A DNA stretch of 64,000 nt from Kibdelosporangium aridum (GTDB lineage Bacteria > Actinomycetota > Actinomycetes > Mycobacteriales > Pseudonocardiaceae), in assembly GCF_900176515.1 (NCBI RefSeq), contig NZ_FWXV01000002.1, forward strand, positions 930,001 to 994,000, given 5' to 3'. Below are positions 8,956 through 17,992 of the stretch, piece by piece; position 1 is the first letter of the stretch, and each line of letters begins with the position of its first letter. Under the pieces are notes generated by a model that worked only from the letters and a program-made list of their open reading frames with translations, ran no database searches and had not been told where the DNA came from. A program made the translations under genes and the position numbers.

Positions 8956-10455
8956 TCAGTAGGCCCCCTGCCCGGTTACCACGGCCCGCACCGTCTTCCA
9001 CAGGATCACTGCGTCGAGGGTGAGCGACCAATCTTCCACATACCGGAGGTCCAGCCGGACCGATTCCTCCCACGGCAGGTCACTGCGGCCACTGACCTGC
9101 CACAGGCCGGTCATCCCTGGCTTGACCAGCAGCCTGCGCCGCACGTCGGGACCGTACTTCTCGGTCTCCTCGGGCAGCGGCGGCCGCGGGCCGACCAACG
9201 ACATCGACCCGGTCACCACGTTGAACAGCTGCGGCAACTCGTCGAGTGAGTACCGGCGCAGTACCGCGCCGACCTTGGTCACCCGAGGGTCCTTGCGCAT
9301 CTTGAACAACGGGCCAAAGCCTTCGTTGGCCAGGGTGCCGCGCATCTTGTGCGCGTCCTTCACCATCGTCCGGAATTTGATCATCATGAACGTCTTGCCG
9401 TCCTTGCCGACCCGGCGCTGGCGGTAGAACACCGCGCCACGGCTGTCGGTCAGGATCAGCAGGCTGATCAGCAGGATCAAGGGGGAGAACAGGGTGAGCA
9501 GCAAGCCTGAGCCGACTCGGTCGACGATCTCTTTGACCACTCGGCGCGCGCCGGAGAAAACCGGGGCGCTCACGCGTAACAACGGCATGCCGAGTACCGC
9601 GCTGACGTGTAATCGCGGTCCGGCGACCTCCATCAGCACCGGCGCGACGACCATTTCGGCTTCGCTGCCTTCGAGGTTCCACGCCAGCTCCTGCAGCCGC
9701 CGCGGGGTCCAATATGGATCCGACGCGATCGCCACGACCCGGTAACCACCGCGCCGCACGTGCCCGGCAAGATCCTTCAACCGCCCGACAACGGGAACGC
9801 CTTCAAGGTCGGCATCGGTGTCGCCGCGACCGTCGAAAGTGCAGACCGCTTCCACGCGCCAGCCAAGGTGCGGCGCCAGTTTGGTGCGCACGATCAGATC
9901 GCGGGCGGTCTCCGTGCTCCCTGCCACCAGCACCGGCAGCAAGCATTTGCCTTCCTTGCGTGACTTGTGCAAGAACCGGCGCAAAAGATAGCGCTGTGGA
10001 AACGAAAGTAAGGCGATCGCGGGGATCGCCACGAACACCCAGAGCCGGATGTTCGTCGAGTCGACCGCGAGTCCGCCGAGCGCGAGCACGACGGCCGCGG
10101 AGAACAACCCACGCCCAAGCCTGCCGAACTCGTCGGCGCCGTGCCCGAGAACATTGGGGCTCCACGCGCGGTTCATCAATAGGGAACACAACACCAGCGC
10201 GACCGTGGTCACGCCGAGCACAACCCATAGGTACTGCCAGTTGTCCGAACCGCGGGCACCGAACAGCAAGCCCACCACCGTGACCGAGAGCACAGTGGCA
10301 AAGACGTCGCTGAGCACTACCGAGCGGCGGTATCGCGGCTCCCACGCCGCGATCGGAGCCTGACCAGGCTCGCCGATCGGCAGCACGCGCCGCGCCCGTT
10401 GTGGCGACAGGCGGCCATGCACACCATGGCGAGTCGGACTGGCTTGCTCACCCAT
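8956..10455 (-). CDS. Exopolysaccharide polyprenyl glycosylphosphotransferase (initiating sugar transferase) 1
   Basis: 499 residues: an N-terminal membrane region (VVLSDVFATVLSVTVVGLLFG and further helices to about 150), a CoA-binding-like central domain (LPVLVAGSTETARDLI), one more membrane-inserted helix, and a C-terminal bacterial sugar transferase domain with FYRQRRVGKDGKTFMMIKFR, YSLDELPQLFNVVTGSMSLV, GPRPPLPEE and KPGMTGLWQVSGRS. Family role: transfer of a sugar-1-phosphate from a nucleotide sugar to undecaprenyl phosphate, the first step of repeat-unit assembly (WbaP/CpsE type). It closely matches the paralogue at 34712-36184, with nearly the same C-terminus. A G-rich stretch lies about 10 nt ahead of ATG 10455. 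Confidence 0.92.
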   Translation of the reverse strand: MGEQASPTRHGVHGRLSPQRARRVLPIGEPGQAPIAAWEPRYRRSVVLSDVFATVLSVTVVGLLFGARGSDNWQYLWVVLGVTTVALVLCSLLMNRAWSPNVLGHGADEFGRLGRGLFSAAVVLALGGLAVDSTNIRLWVFVAIPAIALLSFPQRYLLRRFLHKSRKEGKCLLPVLVAGSTETARDLIVRTKLAPHLGWRVEAVCTFDGRGDTDADLEGVPVVGRLKDLAGHVRRGGYRVVAIASDPYWTPRRLQELAWNLEGSEAEMVVAPVLMEVAGPRLHVSAVLGMPLLRVSAPVFSGARRVVKEIVDRVGSGLLLTLFSPLILLISLLILTDSRGAVFYRQRRVGKDGKTFMMIKFRTMVKDAHKMRGTLANEGFGPLFKMRKDPRVTKVGAVLRRYSLDELPQLFNVVTGSMSLVGPRPPLPEETEKYGPDVRRRLLVKPGMTGLWQVSGRSDLPWEESVRLDLRYVEDWSLTLDAVILWKTVRAVVTGQGAY

Positions 10456-10867
10456 CGTCTGATTCCCCCCGGCGTTCGGGTTCGGGCAAGGGCTTTCCCA
10501 CGGACGATCCGGTGGATCACCCGCTGTCGTTCGGCAAAATCATTGGTACGTAACGAGGTGGTGTCGGCGCTGCGGTGCGTCGCCAAACCATCAGTCGTTC
10601 GGCCAGTTCCAGCCGTTACGCGTGGGGTTAACCGGTTTTTCTGCTGCGGTACGGCGGGTCTGGTCGGTGACTTCCCGACTGATCAACTCATCGGCTGCGA
10701 GATTCACCCGAAATGATGGGAAAAACGGGCAAATGGCCCCGCCATCCCCGGCGCGGGGTAGGCCGAACGGAGCTACGCATCACCTGCGGTGCCCAGCGGA
10801 ACACCGCGCGACGTCACGCAAAGTACGCCCGATCGTGTCAGTGTCAACCCGAGAATATTTACCTTTG
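10456..10867. other. 412-bp intergenic region upstream of sugar transferase 1
   Basis: No plausible gene. It must hold the end of the aminotransferase message (stop at 10868) and the promoter for the leftward sugar-transferase operon. A GC-rich imperfect hairpin (CCCCGCC and GGCGCGGGG, about 10737-10758) is a candidate terminator for the aminotransferase. A GGTTAACC palindrome lies near 10627. No -10/-35 pair could be assigned. Confidence 0.4.
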
Positions 10868-12229
10868 TCACGTGGGCTGTTGAGACGAATGGTCGCGCAC
10901 CAACCGGCGCGGCGCCGCGTATCGCCGCAATGCCGGGGCAACCGGGCGCCCGGCGAGGAATCCGGTCACGCTCCCAGCCTCCAACGCCTTGCGGTAGACC
11001 GACAACGCCTCGGTCGCAGCGTCCACAGTGTGCTGAACGTCCGTTTCGGTGTGCGCGGCCGAGATCACGAACGACTGGCCGAGCACCCCACGGCGCAACA
11101 GCTCTTGCAGAAAGAGCGTCCGGAACGCCTGTGACGGGTGCCCTTCGTGATCCTTGGTGGTGAAGATCAGGCAGGATGGCCTGCCGATCACCGAGACGTG
11201 CTCGCCGACGCCCAGTTCGGCCGCGGCGGAATTCACGCCATCGGCCAGGATGGTGCCCGATCGCTCCATGGTTCCGATCGGATCCTCGCCCTTGTATACC
11301 TTGACAACAGCGCGGAAAGCGGCAAGCGAAACCGACTCCGGACCGTGTGTGGTCGACAACAGGAAGACTCTCGGCTCGCCGGTGCGCAGCCCGCCGAGTT
11401 CCATGAGTTCCCGTTTGCCTGCCAGTGCGGAGATCGGGAAGCCGTTGCCCATCGCCTTGCCCCAACAGGACAAATCGGGTGTGACCCGGTAACACTTCTG
11501 CGCGCCACCTGCCGACCAGCGGAACCCAGTGATCATCTCGTCGAAGACGAGGACCGTTCCGTGGTCGTCGCACAGTTTCCGGACACCTTCGAGGAAGCCC
11601 TCGCGTGGTTCGGCCAACGCGGTCGCCGCCTCGAGCACCACGGCAGCGATCTGTCCACTGTGTTCAGTGAACAACGTTCGCAGTGATTCGAGGTCGTTGT
11701 AGCGAAATCGGCAGACCTGCGCCACCGTCGACTGTGGTATCCCCGCGTCCATCGCGGTGGTGCCGATGAACCAGTCGTCCACGGAGTAGAACGGCTGATC
11801 GCAGATCGCGATCAGCTCCCGTCCGGTCGCCGCCCGAGCCAGCCGGACCGCCGCGGTCGTCGTGTCCGAGCCGTTCTTGGCGAACTTCACCATGTCCGCA
11901 CCGGGCACCAGGCTCAGGAAGTCCTCGGCCGCCCTGAGCTCCAATTCGGTCGGCCGGGAGAAGCTCAGCCCGTTGCCCAGTTCCTCGCGCACCGCTTCGA
12001 CGACCGGCGCGTAGGCATGGCCCAACGTGACACTGCGCAGACCCATGCCGTACTCGACGTAAGAGTTCCCGTCGACGTCCCACACGGTCGCCCCTTTGCC
12101 CCTTGCCAGGACGGGAGCCATGCCCTCCGGGTACTGGTCGGCACCGCGCGCATACGTGTGCGCGCCGCCGGGCACGAGGTCGTGCAGGCGTTCCTGCAGC
12201 TCGGTGGACCTGCGGAAATCCTCGTTCAC
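10868..12229 (-). CDS. Class III PLP aminotransferase, glutamate-1-semialdehyde aminomutase-like
   Basis: 453 residues with the class III layout: LVPGGAHTYARGADQYPEG at the N-terminus, KFAKNGSDTTTAAVRLARA for the phosphate-binding region, VFDEMITGFRW, and CWGKAMGNGFPISALAGK holding the likely PLP-binding lysine. Haem-type GSA aminomutases look similar, but cluster context (glycosyltransferases on both sides) favours transamination of a sugar or small glycan precursor; the substrate is unknown. GTG 12229 is chosen because GGGAGG sits 8 nt upstream; a longer frame would run into the divergent gene. It diverges from the WecB-type gene across 56 bp. Confidence 0.85.
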   Translation of the reverse strand: MNEDFRRSTELQERLHDLVPGGAHTYARGADQYPEGMAPVLARGKGATVWDVDGNSYVEYGMGLRSVTLGHAYAPVVEAVREELGNGLSFSRPTELELRAAEDFLSLVPGADMVKFAKNGSDTTTAAVRLARAATGRELIAICDQPFYSVDDWFIGTTAMDAGIPQSTVAQVCRFRYNDLESLRTLFTEHSGQIAAVVLEAATALAEPREGFLEGVRKLCDDHGTVLVFDEMITGFRWSAGGAQKCYRVTPDLSCWGKAMGNGFPISALAGKRELMELGGLRTGEPRVFLLSTTHGPESVSLAAFRAVVKVYKGEDPIGTMERSGTILADGVNSAAAELGVGEHVSVIGRPSCLIFTTKDHEGHPSQAFRTLFLQELLRRGVLGQSFVISAAHTETDVQHTVDAATEALSVYRKALEAGSVTGFLAGRPVAPALRRYAAPRRLVRDHSSQQPT

Positions 12230-12285
12230 GTGCACAACCTCCCACACCTGGTAGCTGGGCTGACACAGAGCGGTACCCTGCCCGC

Positions 12286-13044
12286 GTGGCAGAGCGGCGC
12301 GTACCAGTTGGCACGGTAGTGGTCGACGCACTGACCGAGGCGGAGGTCGTCCACCAGGTGCGACAGACCTGGCAGGACGGCGGCTGGATCCTGACGGCCA
12401 ACGTCGACATCGTGCGAGCCATCAGCCGTGACAGGTCGCTGGTCGAACTCGCGTCGACCGCCACGCTGACCGTCGCTGATGGCATGCCGTTGATCTGGGC
12501 CGGACGTATCGCGGGCGAAGAAATCCCCGAACGTGTGACCGGCAGCTCCCTCGTTCATACCTTGAGCCACGCAGCCGCCCTCGACGGCCGGTCGGTCTTC
12601 CTGCTCGGCGGCGCTCCAGGCGTTGCCGAACGCGCTGCCGCCGTGCTGCAGGAGCAGTCACCCGGCCTGAAGATCGCCGGGATCGCGGCGCCACCGGTCG
12701 GCTTCGACCAGTGCGAGGACAGCCTCCAGTCGGTGATCGACTCGGTCGTGCTGGCCCAGCCAAGCCTCGTGCTGATCGGGATGGGCTTCCCCAAGCAGGA
12801 GAAGTTGATCCAGCGGCTGCGGGCAGTGCTGCCGAACGCGTGGTACGTCGGCTGTGGGGCCGGCATCCCGATGGCGTCCGGCGACTCGAAGCGCGCACCG
12901 AGGTCGATGCAAAAGCTGGGTTTGGAGTGGCTGCACCGGTTGGTGATGGAGCCACGCCGCCTGGCCCGACGCTACCTGCGGGACGACCTCCCTTTTGCGG
13001 TAATGCTCCTCGCGGGCGCAGCGATGCGCCGAGTCCGCCGTTAA
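12286..13044 (+). CDS. WecB/TagA/CpsF-family glycosyltransferase
   Basis: 252 residues, the usual length of this GT26 family. VGTVVVDALTEAEVV opens the fold, GGWILTANVDIVRAISRD is the family N-terminal motif, and TVADGMPLIWAGRI carries the conserved aspartate used as base. VFLLGGAPGVAERAA, LVLIGMGFPKQEKLI and YVGCGAGI complete it. The family transfers N-acetylmannosamine or a related sugar to undecaprenyl-diphosphate-GlcNAc in teichoic acid or enterobacterial common antigen synthesis. GTG 12286 gives the family length; longer in-frame starts would cover the divergent aminotransferase. Probably the second committed sugar of one glycan made here. Confidence 0.88.
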   Translation: MAERRVPVGTVVVDALTEAEVVHQVRQTWQDGGWILTANVDIVRAISRDRSLVELASTATLTVADGMPLIWAGRIAGEEIPERVTGSSLVHTLSHAAALDGRSVFLLGGAPGVAERAAAVLQEQSPGLKIAGIAAPPVGFDQCEDSLQSVIDSVVLAQPSLVLIGMGFPKQEKLIQRLRAVLPNAWYVGCGAGIPMASGDSKRAPRSMQKLGLEWLHRLVMEPRRLARRYLRDDLPFAVMLLAGAAMRRVRR

Positions 13045-13049
13045 CCTGG

Positions 13050-13450
13050 CCGACGGCGAAGAAACGCCACAGCCCAAATAAAAGGCGAGCCCCAAGCAAC
13101 AGCGAAGGCGCTCCCTAGCCAACAGCGAAGGCGCACCCCAGCAACAGTGAAGGCGCGCCCCAGCCCACCAACAAGGCGCGCCCGGAGCACGAAGAGGCGC
13201 GCCAAAAGTGGTAGTCGGCGCGATTTTGTGTGGAGTGGCGCCGCAAATAAGCTTGTCGGCGGGGCAGGGCCGCAGGTCCTGCCCGCTTTCCCTGTCCTTT
13301 GCGGCGCAGAGGCTCCACACCAAATCGCGCCGACCCCGACACAGGGGCGCGCCGAAAGAACCACAGCGCGCGCCGCAGCGACCCAAGAGCGCGCCGAAGT
13401 AGGCACACCGCGCGCCGAAGTAGGCACAGAGCGCGCCGCAGCAACCCGCC
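13050..13450. repeat. Intergenic array of GGCGCGCC/GCGCGCCG short repeats around a large hairpin
   Basis: Between the WecB-type gene and the MBL gene there is no credible ORF. The left part repeats CAACAGCGAAGGCGC with small changes at about 13096, 13121 and 13142 and then GGCGCGCC at three sites. The right part repeats GCGCGCCGAAGTAGGCACA and relatives from about 13347 to 13440. The hairpin at 13214-13334 lies in the middle. The arrangement looks like expanded short sequence repeats in non-coding DNA. Confidence 0.7.
13214..13334. repeat. Long imperfect hairpin with nested stem
   Basis: The left arm starts GTCGGCGCGATTTTGTGTGG (13214) and ends GGCGCCGCAAA (13247). The right arm starts TTTGCGGCGC (13298) and ends AAATCGCGCCGAC (13334). 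The arms pair over about 30 bases with one mismatch and a small internal loop. Between them GGCAGG and CCTGCC form an inner stem. Such a structure could be a strong terminator, an RNA element, or a miniature inverted-repeat remnant. Confidence 0.7.
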
Positions 13451-13513
13451 ACCCCACAGTTGGCTTCGTCGCTCCAGGGTGCGTCCGGCCTGGCTTGATC
13501 CGATACTCGACAT

Positions 13514-14263
13514 GTGCGTTTTCTTGGCCATTCGACAGTTCGGATCGAGATCGGTGGCCGAGTTGTGCTCACGGATCCAGTCCTCACGCCCCGCGTCGGC
13601 CCGCTGATCCGAGTCGTCCCGCCGCTCGCTCCTTCCACGTGGGCCGGTGTCGATCTTGTCCTGATCTCCCACCAGCACGGTGACCACCTCCATCTGCCCT
13701 CGCTGAGGCTGGTCCGCCACGCCCGCATCGTCGTACCTCGGGGCGCAGGGGCGTGGCTCCGGCGGAAGGGCTTTCCGCACGTCGAGGAACTCGGCATCGG
13801 TGAGAGCCTCAAAGACGGCGACCTGACCGTCACGGCCGTGCCCGCCCACCATTCCGGACACCGTTGGGGACCACGGCTCACACACGGTCCCCACGCCCCA
13901 GCAGTCGGTCATGTCCTCGAAGCCGAAAAGCGGATCTACGTCGCCGGCGACACGGACCTCTACGACGGCATGGCCGACCTGGGGCCGGTGGATGTCGCGT
14001 TCCTGCCGGTGTGGGGCTGGGGAATGACGCTGGGGCCAGGGCATCTCGACCCGCTCAGGGCCGCGAAAGCTGTCGACTTGGTCAAGCCGAGGATCGCCGT
14101 GCCCGTGCATTGGGGGACGCTGGCGTTACCTGGTCTGGCGCGGACGCCGCGAATGCGGCGGCTACTCGCCGAACCTGGGCACCAATTCGCTGCGGCCGTG
14201 CGCAATTGTCGAGTCGTCGTGACGCCACCCGGCACTGAGGTGATGCATGAACCTAGCGCTTGA
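13514..14263 (+). CDS. MBL-fold metal-dependent hydrolase, UlaG-like
   Basis: 249-residue cytosolic metallo-beta-lactamase-fold protein. MRFLGHSTVRIEIGGRVVLT starts the fold, VLISHQHGDHLHLPSL is the HxHxDH metal site, VPAHHSGH the second metal histidine region, and YVAGDTDLYDG the bridging aspartate. A late histidine appears in VPVHWGTL. Members of the UlaG/L-ascorbate-6-P lactonase-like group hydrolyse phosphodiesters, lactones or N-acyl lipids; the substrate here is unknown. Its stop codon lies 17 bases inside the next gene, so the pair is co-translated. The partner is a membrane phosphodiesterase, which makes lipid or phosphodiester metabolism a reasonable guess. Confidence 0.85.
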   Translation: MRFLGHSTVRIEIGGRVVLTDPVLTPRVGPLIRVVPPLAPSTWAGVDLVLISHQHGDHLHLPSLRLVRHARIVVPRGAGAWLRRKGFPHVEELGIGESLKDGDLTVTAVPAHHSGHRWGPRLTHGPHAPAVGHVLEAEKRIYVAGDTDLYDGMADLGPVDVAFLPVWGWGMTLGPGHLDPLRAAKAVDLVKPRIAVPVHWGTLALPGLARTPRMRRLLAEPGHQFAAAVRNCRVVVTPPGTEVMHEPSA

Positions 14264-16925
14264 CCTGACGACCACGTCGTCGATCGGTTACCCGGTGATC
14301 TTCTTCGGTGTGCTGCTGGGCTCGATCATCCCGATCGTGCCGACTGGGGCCGTGGTGGGTGCTGGGGCGGCTGTCGCGATGACCACCACCGGGCTGTCAT
14401 TGCCGTTGGTGCTGTTGCTGTCGACGCTCGGTGCGTATGTCGGCGACGTGGCTACGTACGCGATCGCCCGTCTCGGTGGCGATCCGGCGGTCCGTTGGTT
14501 GGCGCGTCATCAGCACGCGGACCGGGTGGCGAGCATCCGTGAGCAGTTCTCCCGGCGCGGTTGGCAGATCTTGGTGGTCGGCAGGTTGTTGCCGGCCGGG
14601 CGTATCCCGGTGTTGTTGGCTGCTGGTGCATTGGCGTATCCGTGGCGGCGGTTCCTGCCGACGGCGTTGATCGCCTCGCTCATCTGGGCGGCCGCGTACG
14701 CGCTGCTGGGCGTGGCAAGCGGCGGCATCTTCGACTCGCCACTGGTCGCGAGCCTGATAGCGACGGCCCTCGTTCTAGTCGTCACTGTTCTTATGGCCGT
14801 CATCGCGCGCCATCAGCATCGCGCGCCCGACGCGGGCAAGCTGCTGCGCGGCGGCCGTGCGACGGCACGACTGTTGCTCATCTGGATCATCGTGACGGCG
14901 GCGCTGAGGGCGTTCGACTCGCTGCTGCCCGGTTTCACGATGACGCAGTGGTGGCAGCCGACCGTCTGCGCGTTGATCCTCGGCTTGATCGCCACGGTCG
15001 TCTGGCCGCTGATCCTGCGGATCGCATTGCCGTTCGCACTGTTCACGCTGGGTCTCGGCAGCTTCATCGTGATCGGCGCGGGTGCCTTGGCGATCTTCAA
15101 CACGGTGCCCGGTGTCGAGATCGAGAACCTTCGGACGGCCGTCGCCGTGACGATCGGGATGGCGGCCGTCGGTGCCTTGATGAGCAGTGTGCTCGCGATC
15201 GACGATGACGAGATCTTCTTCCGGCGGATCGCCCGGCGCGGTGGCACGCCCAAGGAGATGCCGCACGACACCCCGCCAGGCGTGGTCTTCCTGCAGGTCG
15301 ACGGGCTCGGCTACGAAACCGTGCGCCGGGCCGTTCGTGACGGTGACATGCCGACGCTGGCCGCGTGGCTCAACGAGGACACCCACACGCTGACGATGTG
15401 GCACACCGACTGGAGCTCGCAGACCGGCGCGAGCGTGTCCGGGATCCTGCACGGCGACAACCACGACATCCTCGGATTCCGTTGGTACGAAAAGGATCGC
15501 GACCACGTGATGGCGTGCGCGCATCCACGGGACGCGGCCGAGATCGAGCGGCGCCACTCCAACGGCAAAGGCTTGCTGTCCGGTGGCGGCGCGGGCCACG
15601 GCAACCTCTTCACCGGCGACGCGGACCACGTGACCCTGACGATGAGCGCGGTTCCCGTGCTGGGCAAGGGAGTTCGTCGCGGCAGGCACGCCAAGACCGG
15701 ATACGGCTACTACACGTACTTCGCCCGACCGGTGAACGTCGTGCGCACGTTCGGCTCGGCGATCGTGGACATCGTGAGGGAGATCTGGGCTTCGACAAGC
15801 CAGAAGCGGCGCGGGGTCAAACCGCGGATCAAGCGCGGCGGCTTCTACCCGATCGCCCGCTCCGGCACGACGGTGATCACGCGCGATGTCGTCGTCTCAG
15901 CGATCATCGAGGACATCCTGGCCGGGCGGCCCGTGGTGTACGCGGACTTCCTTGGCTACGACGAAGTCGCGCACCACTCCGGGATCGAGCGCTTCGACGC
16001 GTTGGCCGTGCTGCGCGGGATCGACCAACAGATCGGACGACTGCATCGCGCGACTCGGCTCGGGCCGCGGCCGTATTACCTTGTCGTGCTGTCGGATCAC
16101 GGGCAGACGCAGGGCTGGGCGTTCGCGAACCGGTTCGGCGAGCCGATCGAGAAACTCATCGGCAGGCTGTGCGGCGGCGAACCATCGGACATCTCCAAGG
16201 TGACGAAGCCACGCAATGCGGCCGAAGGCTGGCAGATGAACGCGGCGCTGGCCGAAGGTGGCCTGATCGCGCGGCGGCTGCGCGGCCGGGTCGAACGAGC
16301 CGGGGTCAGTCGTGAGTTGCACCGTTCACCCAGCGGCGAGCCCGGCGAAGTCGCACGGGTCGCTCCCGGCGTGGTCGTGGTGGTGTCCGGGCACGTGGCC
16401 ATGGTGTCGTTCACCGAGCACGAAGGCCGTGTGCCGCTGGAGACGATCGAGCGCGAGTACCCGGAACTGTTGCCGCAGCTGGTCGATCACCCGGGCGTGG
16501 GCTTCATGCTGGTGCGCAGCTCCGAATTCGGGCCGGTCGTGCTCGGCCGCGACGGGCTGCACCGGCTGGCCACCGGCGTGGTCATCGGCGAGGACCCGCT
16601 GAAGGACTACGGTCCGCACGCCGCGGACCTGATCCGCCGGACCGACGAGTTCCCGCACTGCGCCGACATCATGATCAACAGCCGGTACGAACCGGAAACC
16701 CAGACCGCGTCGCCGTTCGAGCCGCACGTCGGTTCCCACGGCGGGCTCGGCGGGCCGCAGACCCAGGGCTTTCTCGTCTACCCGACCGAGTTCATGCCAG
16801 CGGCGGATGTGGTCGGCGCCGAGGCTCTGCACCAGCTGTTCCGGGAGTGGCTGACCGAGCTCGGGCATCCGGCACCGGCCGAGGCTGCCGAGGAGAAAGT
16901 CAGCGCGGCCGTGCCACTTCCTTGA
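14247..16925 (+). CDS. Fused DedA (VTT) / holin-like / type I phosphodiesterase membrane protein
   Basis: 892 residues in three parts. Residues about 10-175 are a DedA/VTT-type membrane domain (VPTGAVVGAGAA, then FSRRGWQILVVGRLLPAGRI). Residues about 205-320 carry further helices like those of the phage-holin-family proteins of actinobacteria. From about 346 to 880 is an alkaline-phosphatase-superfamily phosphodiesterase domain with VVFLQVDGLGYETV (first metal Asp), WSSQTGASVSGILHG (probable Thr nucleophile), LSDHGQTQGW (metal Asp/His) and GSHGGLGGPQ (late His). DedA proteins recycle or flip polyprenyl and phospholipids. A lipid-linked phosphodiester substrate is inferred. ATG 14247 overlaps the MBL gene by 17 nt, and its 3' end overlaps the convergent GT at 16900. 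Confidence 0.85.
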   Translation: MNLALDLTTTSSIGYPVIFFGVLLGSIIPIVPTGAVVGAGAAVAMTTTGLSLPLVLLLSTLGAYVGDVATYAIARLGGDPAVRWLARHQHADRVASIREQFSRRGWQILVVGRLLPAGRIPVLLAAGALAYPWRRFLPTALIASLIWAAAYALLGVASGGIFDSPLVASLIATALVLVVTVLMAVIARHQHRAPDAGKLLRGGRATARLLLIWIIVTAALRAFDSLLPGFTMTQWWQPTVCALILGLIATVVWPLILRIALPFALFTLGLGSFIVIGAGALAIFNTVPGVEIENLRTAVAVTIGMAAVGALMSSVLAIDDDEIFFRRIARRGGTPKEMPHDTPPGVVFLQVDGLGYETVRRAVRDGDMPTLAAWLNEDTHTLTMWHTDWSSQTGASVSGILHGDNHDILGFRWYEKDRDHVMACAHPRDAAEIERRHSNGKGLLSGGGAGHGNLFTGDADHVTLTMSAVPVLGKGVRRGRHAKTGYGYYTYFARPVNVVRTFGSAIVDIVREIWASTSQKRRGVKPRIKRGGFYPIARSGTTVITRDVVVSAIIEDILAGRPVVYADFLGYDEVAHHSGIERFDALAVLRGIDQQIGRLHRATRLGPRPYYLVVLSDHGQTQGWAFANRFGEPIEKLIGRLCGGEPSDISKVTKPRNAAEGWQMNAALAEGGLIARRLRGRVERAGVSRELHRSPSGEPGEVARVAPGVVVVVSGHVAMVSFTEHEGRVPLETIEREYPELLPQLVDHPGVGFMLVRSSEFGPVVLGRDGLHRLATGVVIGEDPLKDYGPHAADLIRRTDEFPHCADIMINSRYEPETQTASPFEPHVGSHGGLGGPQTQGFLVYPTEFMPAADVVGAEALHQLFREWLTELGHPAPAEAAEEKVSAAVPLP

Positions 16926-17976
16926 TCACTTCGGCCAGGTGCTGAGCCTGGACGTCCGTAGTCAGCTCGCGCTCCAGCCTGGCTCGGCCTGCCTTGCCCA
17001 TCGCATCGGCGCGCTCAGGATCGGCCATCAGCGCGCCTACTGCGGACGCGAACATGTCCACATCGCCTGGCGGCACAACCAAACCGTCATGGCCGTGCTT
17101 GAGGTAGCCCTCCAGCCCTGCGCTCGCGGTCACGACATACGGGCGTCCGCACGCCATTGCTTCGAGGATCACGGACATGCCCGATCCGTGGATGTTCGGC
17201 TTCGTGGCCACCGCGACCACGTTCGCCTGGCCGTAGAACTGACGGCGCTTACGGCCCAGATGCCCCCTGTGCAGAACGCCCAGTTCTCCCGGCAGATCCA
17301 CGTCCAGCTGTGTCGCGAGCTCCAACCGGGTGCCAGGCATCCGGCGGCGCACGTCCGCGACCGCCTTGATCAGTGTTTCGTGGTCGCGGTGAGCGTCATC
17401 GCCGACGCTGGCCACCAGATCGCGGTCGACATCCCCGTCGATCGGCCGGAACCAGTCGGCGTCGATACCAAAAGGGACGAACCGCAGCTTGCGCTCGGAC
17501 ACGTTCCACTCGTCACGCAGCACCGGGATCATGCCCTGCGCCTGGACGAAGACCGCTTCCATACGGCCAAGCGCCTTGCGCGCGCGATTGAGGAACTGGG
17601 GTGTCCGGGCCTCGGGGTCGGTCAGCAACTGCACACCGCTGACGACCGGCGGGCCACCGGGCAACGAAGCCGCCGGGATACCGGTGTATTCGTCCCAGCA
17701 CAGCACGACATCCGCACTACGCCTGAGCGGATTGTTCTGGGACGCAATGGCTTCGACCCATTCCAGGCCTTCGGCACGGTCACGCACCCTGCGGGCGATC
17801 GCGTTCGGAATACGTCCCTTGAGGACCTTCCGGAACGCCACATCCACACCGTGCCTGCTCAGCTCGTCGATACCGAACGGGGTGACATTCGGGACCTCGC
17901 CGGTCGCGTTGCGCTCCGGCCATTTGGCTGCGTCGAGGTAGTGGATCAGTTCCACCCAGGCACGCACGCGCGACAC
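16900..17976 (-). CDS. GT4 glycosyltransferase, paralogue A of a tandem pair
   Basis: 358 residues, GTG start at 17976. It belongs to GT4: FVPFGIDADWFRP for the donor half, ASVGDDAHRDHETLIKAV, and HGSGMSVILEAMACGRPYVV with the family glutamate in a variant EX7E region. The N-terminus (VRAWVELIHYLDAAKWPERN) aligns with the next gene (VRAYLELSHGLHPAEWSSRH), and both share VVLCWDEYTGIPAA or an equivalent, so they are tandem duplicates. The genes are 16 bp apart. Its stop overlaps the phosphodiesterase gene by 26 nt. It probably adds a sugar to the cluster glycan; specificity unknown. Confidence 0.87.
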   Translation of the reverse strand: MSRVRAWVELIHYLDAAKWPERNATGEVPNVTPFGIDELSRHGVDVAFRKVLKGRIPNAIARRVRDRAEGLEWVEAIASQNNPLRRSADVVLCWDEYTGIPAASLPGGPPVVSGVQLLTDPEARTPQFLNRARKALGRMEAVFVQAQGMIPVLRDEWNVSERKLRFVPFGIDADWFRPIDGDVDRDLVASVGDDAHRDHETLIKAVADVRRRMPGTRLELATQLDVDLPGELGVLHRGHLGRKRRQFYGQANVVAVATKPNIHGSGMSVILEAMACGRPYVVTASAGLEGYLKHGHDGLVVPPGDVDMFASAVGALMADPERADAMGKAGRARLERELTTDVQAQHLAEVIKEVARPR

Positions 17977-17992
17977 AGTTGCGACTCCAGAT

